A program made the translations under genes and the position numbers. A stretch of DNA of 64,000 nucleotides from Rotaria sordida. Taxonomy: Eukaryota; Rotifera; Eurotatoria; Philodinida; Philodinidae. The notes below the pieces were generated by a model. The model did not search any database. It worked only from the letters and a program-made list of their open reading frames with translations, and was not told the origin of the DNA. The stretch spans positions 124,001 to 188,000 of the forward strand of contig CAJNOL010000061.1 of assembly GCA_905250125.1 (NCBI GenBank). The letters run 5' to 3'. The first letter of the stretch is position 1; every line of letters starts with the position of its first letter. Positions 59,301-64,000 of this stretch are shown here, piece after piece.

Positions 59301-62300
59301 GCCCTATAATATACGATACGATTGATCTTCATCTCTTCTTTTCAACAGTGAAATCCACAGTTCTTTGTCGAGATTTTAATATTATGATATTAGTTTAAGT
59401 ATATCACAAAAAATAGAATATTGTGTTTACTATGAGTACATAGAGAAAGAAAGTTTCTTCAAGTTTTCTATACGAAATTAACGTATTTTCGATACTACTT
59501 TTGGTACGACCTAAGTCGATGCATAGTTTATGGAGTATAGAAAAAACCAACTTATTTATGTGACATAGGAAAATACGTTTTTAATTATTCAATCTTTTCG
59601 ATAGTCTAGTTTGTCTGTTTTTTGTTTCATAGAATTAAAGAAAAAACAAGTATTCAAAAATAATCTTTATTATATGATAATGAATATTCAAAAGAAAATT
59701 CTATGACTCATAATATTCCTAGAAAAAAAAAGTAGTCTTTATTAATCATAGAATATGAATTTGAGACTTTTGATTAGTTTGAATAATCATGAAAAATTAA
59801 TTTTGATTCTCTTCTATTCCAATGCATAAATTTCTTTTATGTGTAAATTATTCATTGAAAAGAAATATATATGTATGTTTTATAAGAAGAATAAAACATG
59901 AATCAATATTAATAAAACACTTTGCATTTAATTATAAAAATTGCACTAATAGACTATAATATATTTAGCGTGATAATAAAGAAAGGTTGTATATAATATA
60001 CGCAAAAAAAGTCTTTCAATCTTTGGTAACCTATTTATATTCTTTTTTTTTTTTAGTAACTGACAAAAGCAGATATATCTTTTGGCAGTTTGTCATTTGC
60101 TGAAAGTTATAAAAAAAAAAACACAGATCGAAGTATGTCAAATATATGTTTCTTTTGTTCTTTCTTTTTTTCTATGATTTAGATTCGTTAACAGTAACGT
60201 TGTTTTACCTTACACTTAGAAAAAAAATGCGATTCTTTCTTTTTTTTTAATTCATTGAAAAAAGAATTTAACAAGAAGGTTTGTATTAGAATTATTAGGT
60301 AGAAACAGCTCATTATTTGTTATCTAAGAATTGACAACTCATTTGACTATCTTGACAAGTTTTGAATCAATATTTAAATTTAATATTTTACGAAAGGTAA
60401 GTTTATTGCAAAAAAAGATAAATAAAAAGAAACGAAGTTATGCTTGTGATTTAAGTATGCAAATCATTTCTTTCTTTATTAATATCAGCATTAGTATTGA
60501 GTCACAAATAAATTCATTAGAAGATGATCTCATCAATGCATTTTTTTTTTCTTAGAAATATTTATTTCGTTAAATAAATCTTTTGATAATCTACATATGA
60601 TTTATAGTCATTATTTCTTAAAAGTATTCTTGTTTAACTTTGATATTAAGGTAACACATGGATTTTGATATGACCTAGGCGTAAGTCCTTAGATTTTTCT
60701 ATTTAATTGTTGAGAAAAATAAATTTAGATGGGATGTTTAAGCAACTTAGATATAAAAAATGTGTATCAAATTAGTCTTTTGTCATATTTAAACTGTAGC
60801 AACGATATTAAGCTCATATATTTAATAGTAATCTATACGGATAACGATAATAAAATGGTTGAGTATTCTTTTTTTGTTTTTCATATGTATTATGTATGCT
60901 TCAATCGTGTATGAGCTTAGTTTTACTTTTAATATTTCAAAATAACGATTTAGTGGTGACTTTTCTTTTACACTATAAATTTATAGAAAGTAGATTCTTT
61001 CTTTTTCATTGTTATGGTTGTGATGAAAACAGTTTAACATTCATTAATAATCAAAGAGAAAAACTATCCGGATTAATTTTTCGAAAAATTTTGTGATTTC
61101 GATTTATTTAAACTATCGAATTGATCTATTGATAGCATATAGTAAATTTTATCTGTGATAAAAGAGAAGCATAGTTCTAAAGAATTAACTATCATTCTTA
61201 GTTAATCTACCGGATTAAATGTCATTATCACCTTCATTATCAACTATGTACCTGTCTTTCTCTCGTCTTAAAATACTTTTCTTTTGATGATAAAATATGT
61301 AATGAGGCTTTTAGAAAAATATAAATTCTAAGGAAATTCATATACAATTCTTCTAATTTTCCTGACTAATGTTATAATTTTAAAATAATGTCAAATTCAA
61401 TTAATCCCGGTGTATTTTGATTAACTATGCCAACAGGTCATGCAATCATTAATATTTATTTTTTATTTTTCATGATTTTTGATATCGTGTTGGTAGATAG
61501 TTGTAGGTTGAGTCAACTTATTAACACCAATTAGAGAAATTTCGTAGTTGGTTGACATAATTCTTTTTCTTACTTCATTAATAACTTTTTTTTGTCGTGA
61601 CAGACCATATTTGAATAATTCAACTTTTATTTTGTCAGGTTAAAGTGCACGCAACCAAAAAACATCAAGAATTACTATTTGCATATTAAAATTTAATCGA
61701 GAAATATGACTAATAGCAATATTTTTTTAAAACATCCTGACCGATACCTATACCCTTATGCAATTAATTAATTGAATCTTAATTATGGTTAGTTAAACGT
61801 TTAATTATTAGATTGTGATCTATCAAACGAAGAAAAAGTTATTGACAAAATGAGAAAAAAAAATTTTGTCTATTATATAGGAAAATTATTTTGTCGTTGA
61901 AATAGCACAATTAAGAACGTGTCAACGAAATAGGATGATATCGTAGTTGTATTAACATCAATTTATTTTTGTTTCTCTCTCAAATATCTTTGTTTTTTTT
62001 ATTCTCTCGTCTATATTCATCGTGGGAATAAAATATGTTTGCATTTATTAAGTTAATTAATCATCCACCTACGATTCTTGTTTTTTCATTATTATTTTCA
62101 GATTTACAATAGAAAAAAACTCATTGTTGTTTTGTTTTTTTTGTAGGTAAAACAATCACATATGTTAAACATAAGAAGAATATTTGTATAAAACAAAAAG
62201 AATTAGTCGAAGGATAAGTATGCCATTAAATCAATAGAGAAGATTTATTAGTCAATTGAAAGGATAAACAACGAACTTATGTTAGAATAGAAATAGTTTA

Positions 62301-62785
62301 TACATTGATCTATTTGTTTTTTAATTAAACTCTTTTGTTATTCCAAAGATAGAAATAAACTTTAGACTTTCTATTTTAAAACTAAGTCAATATAAATAAT
62401 TAATCTGCGATGTTTTTCCTAGATAAATCTATTGACTATCGAATCTGCTGTAGTTTGTCTATCAGTAATAACATTCTTGTTTGTTTTGATAAATGTCCAT
62501 TGGGTCTATATTAAAGCCTGTCTATCATTTTCTAGTAAGTTGTTTCTTCTATCGAATTCCATATTGAAATATTAGATTATATTTTTCTTCATACGTCAAA
62601 GAATATGATCTAGAAAAGAAAAAGTACCCATGAAGTGTAATTACATCCTAAAGAAAATTTTTCCATCTATTTATTGATCTTAAGATTTGCTCTACAAATG
62701 TTTATTCATATATAATCCGAAGAAAAATTCTATAATACTTTTAGATTTTGCTAACACAAAAAAAAAACAAATTTCGAGAAAAAGA
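56366..62785. other. 6.4-kb gene-poor AT-rich stretch
   Basis: No exon with family similarity or phase-consistent splice partners was found on either strand. Open stretches (for example at 60331-60555, 60729-60914 and 60896-61096) are short and low in information. It contains many A/T runs and a (TAGA)n trace near 57020-57033. The 5' UTR and promoter of the GPCR gene probably lie in its right end. Confidence 0.45.
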
Positions 62786-63761
62786 ATGTTATCAAAAGAT
62801 GATATAAATAAATGTCCATCTATATTTCATAATGCATTTTCAAATCCAGTTTTTATCGAAAGAGTTTTACTCATTATTTATGCAATTATTTTTCTTATTG
62901 GTCTTGTCGGAAATATCATGACAATCATTATCATCAAATGTAATACTCATTTACGTACACCTACAAATATATATCTTCTCAATTTGGCTGTTTCTGATCT
63001 TATGATGTTAATATGTAATTTACCTTTAGAAATGATTGAAATTCATTTTCGTGAATGGCCATTATCTATCATGTTTTGTACATTAAGAAATATATGTGTT
63101 GAATTTTTTACTTGTTCATCTATTTTAACAATATTAGCATTTTCATGTGAACGTTATTTTGCTATTGTTCATCCAATACATTTTCATCAATTAAATCATT
63201 TTCATCGTGCACAAAATGTCGTTATTATTATTTGGTTTTTATCACTTATAGTTAGTATACCAATTGGATTTTCATATGAAGTTGAAAAAAATTTAGTTGT
63301 TATATCACCATATTCAACAAGATTTATATTAAAATCAATAAATAATACAAATTTTCAACGATTAAATGAAACAATTTTATCAATAAATGTTTTTTGTAAA
63401 TCATGTGTACCAAAAAAAAATTTAATTAAATTATTATCAATTATTATGATAATAACATCAATATGTTGTTTTTATTTTCCAATGATTATTATTGGAATTA
63501 TTTATATATATATTATTAAAGCATTACATCATGTTAATAAATATGAAAAACATTCAAATCATATTGAATCAAATTTATCATCATTATCAAATTGTGATAT
63601 TAAAGGAAAAAAACAAACAATTTCTACATCTTTTTATTCAAATATAATCAATCAAGAAAAAGTCATTCAAATCAAACAAAAACATACTCATCTTGGTTCT
63701 CATTCATGGTTAAAAAGTCGTGCTCATTATCAAGCACGAAAAGTTGTTGTTAAAACATTGG
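62786..63761 (+). CDS. Rhodopsin-family (class A) peptide GPCR, 5' exon only
   Basis: The first coding exon spans TM1 to TM5 and most of intracellular loop 3, then meets GTAAGA at 63762; TM6, TM7 and the tail lie beyond the window or in the last unread part. Landmarks: LVGNIMTIIIIK (TM1, GN), NIYLLNLAVSDLMMLICNLP (TM2, LAxxD), a TM3 cysteine in SIMFCTLRN, CERYFAIVHPIHF (E/DRY), IIIWFLSLIVSIPIG (TM4), a long second extracellular loop with FCKSC and two N-glycosylation-type sites (NNT, NET), and FYFPMIIIGIIYIYIIKAL (TM5). The pattern fits the neuropeptide-receptor branch (pyrokinin/neuromedin U, related groups), but the ligand is unknown. Start chosen at MLSKDDINKCPSIFHNAF; an in-frame ATG at 62687 gives an implausible head. 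The exon ends in phase 1. Confidence 0.85.
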
Positions 63762-64000
63762 GTAAGAAATTTTTTTTATAATTTCATAAGAGAATTAAAC
63801 TTTATTAATGTGTAAGCTTAACGCATGGCATGGATAGAGAATTTTGTACTTTTCGCTTCTACAATCTTTTCAATGTTTTTATGAGGAAACATGCCCAAGT
63901 GATCCACTCCGTTTTGATTCATTCATATCTCATTCGATAGAGTATATTGAGATGAGAAAAATCCTAAAAAGATTCGTACCCTTGGCCTATTGGTGAAGAG
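63762..64000 (+). other. Start of a GPCR intron
   Basis: Begins GTAAGA after the GPCR exon; no acceptor followed by TM6-like sequence was seen before the window ends. Confidence 0.5.

Noticed and set aside
1-64000. CRISPR array, bacterial operons or prophage
   Set aside because: The window is spliced eukaryotic DNA; no regularly spaced direct repeats with unique spacers were seen.
1-64000. tRNA or rRNA genes and spliced-leader RNA genes
   Set aside because: No convincing A/B box pair or cloverleaf, no rRNA core and no leader sequence followed by a donor was noticed by eye; a covariance-model scan would be decisive.

Overview
This is a eukaryotic, almost certainly animal, nuclear window. It is strongly AT-rich, gene-dense in its middle 40 kb, and has mostly 50-70 bp introns with GT..AG ends. 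The gene set (TP53INP, KCTD5-type BTB adaptor, MED18, POLR1E/A49, HIRIP3-like chaperone, LIPE-type lipase, rhodopsin-family peptide receptor) is metazoan. The mix of tiny introns, low GC, a Penelope-like element with a GIY-YIG domain and other decayed mobile DNA fits a bdelloid rotifer such as a Rotaria-like species. That species call is inference; no diagnostic marker was read.

Layout. 1-2450: a decayed Penelope-like retroelement, an AAT-rich tract and a foldback MITE. 4.5-5.1 kb: a MIF-family gene (+). 9.3-13.4 kb: a provisional small membrane-protein gene (+) whose first intron carries a 1.76 kb hAT-like element with an 8-bp target duplication. 13.9-20.1 kb: S-adenosylmethionine decarboxylase (-) and a KCTD2/5/17-type Cul3 adaptor (-). 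20.6-20.9 kb: a possible 60-residue single-exon gene (+). 21.0-26.1 kb: a hormone-sensitive-lipase-type gene (-) with two alternative 3' ends. 27.6-31.1 kb: a calmodulin-like EF-hand protein (-) and fibrillarin (-). 35.1-36.2 kb: a mitochondrial carrier (+). 36.7-37.2 kb: a broken coding remnant. 39.0-47.5 kb: HIRIP3-like, POLR1E and MED18, all (-), the first two only 72 bp apart. 48.3-53.7 kb: a TP53INP homologue and an SLC35B3-type PAPS transporter (+). 54.3-56.4 kb: an alpha/beta hydrolase (-) and an unrecognised small protein (+). 56.4-62.8 kb: gene-poor. 62.8 kb to near the right edge: the 5' exon of a class A GPCR (+).

Most spliced gene models were rebuilt by hand by matching exon phase, splice signals and family sequence. 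For the named genes the summed exon length is a multiple of three and the product length is close to the family norm. Functionally, several neighbours concern the nucleus: fibrillarin and POLR1E serve rRNA modification and synthesis, HIRIP3-like is a histone chaperone and MED18 a Mediator subunit. There is no sign of one dedicated pathway. The most interesting signals are the duplicated triad-bearing terminal exons of the lipase gene (one entered through a 13-nt microexon), the fibrillarin GAR domain split into frame-neutral phase-1 exons, and the operon-like POLR1E/HIRIP3 junction.
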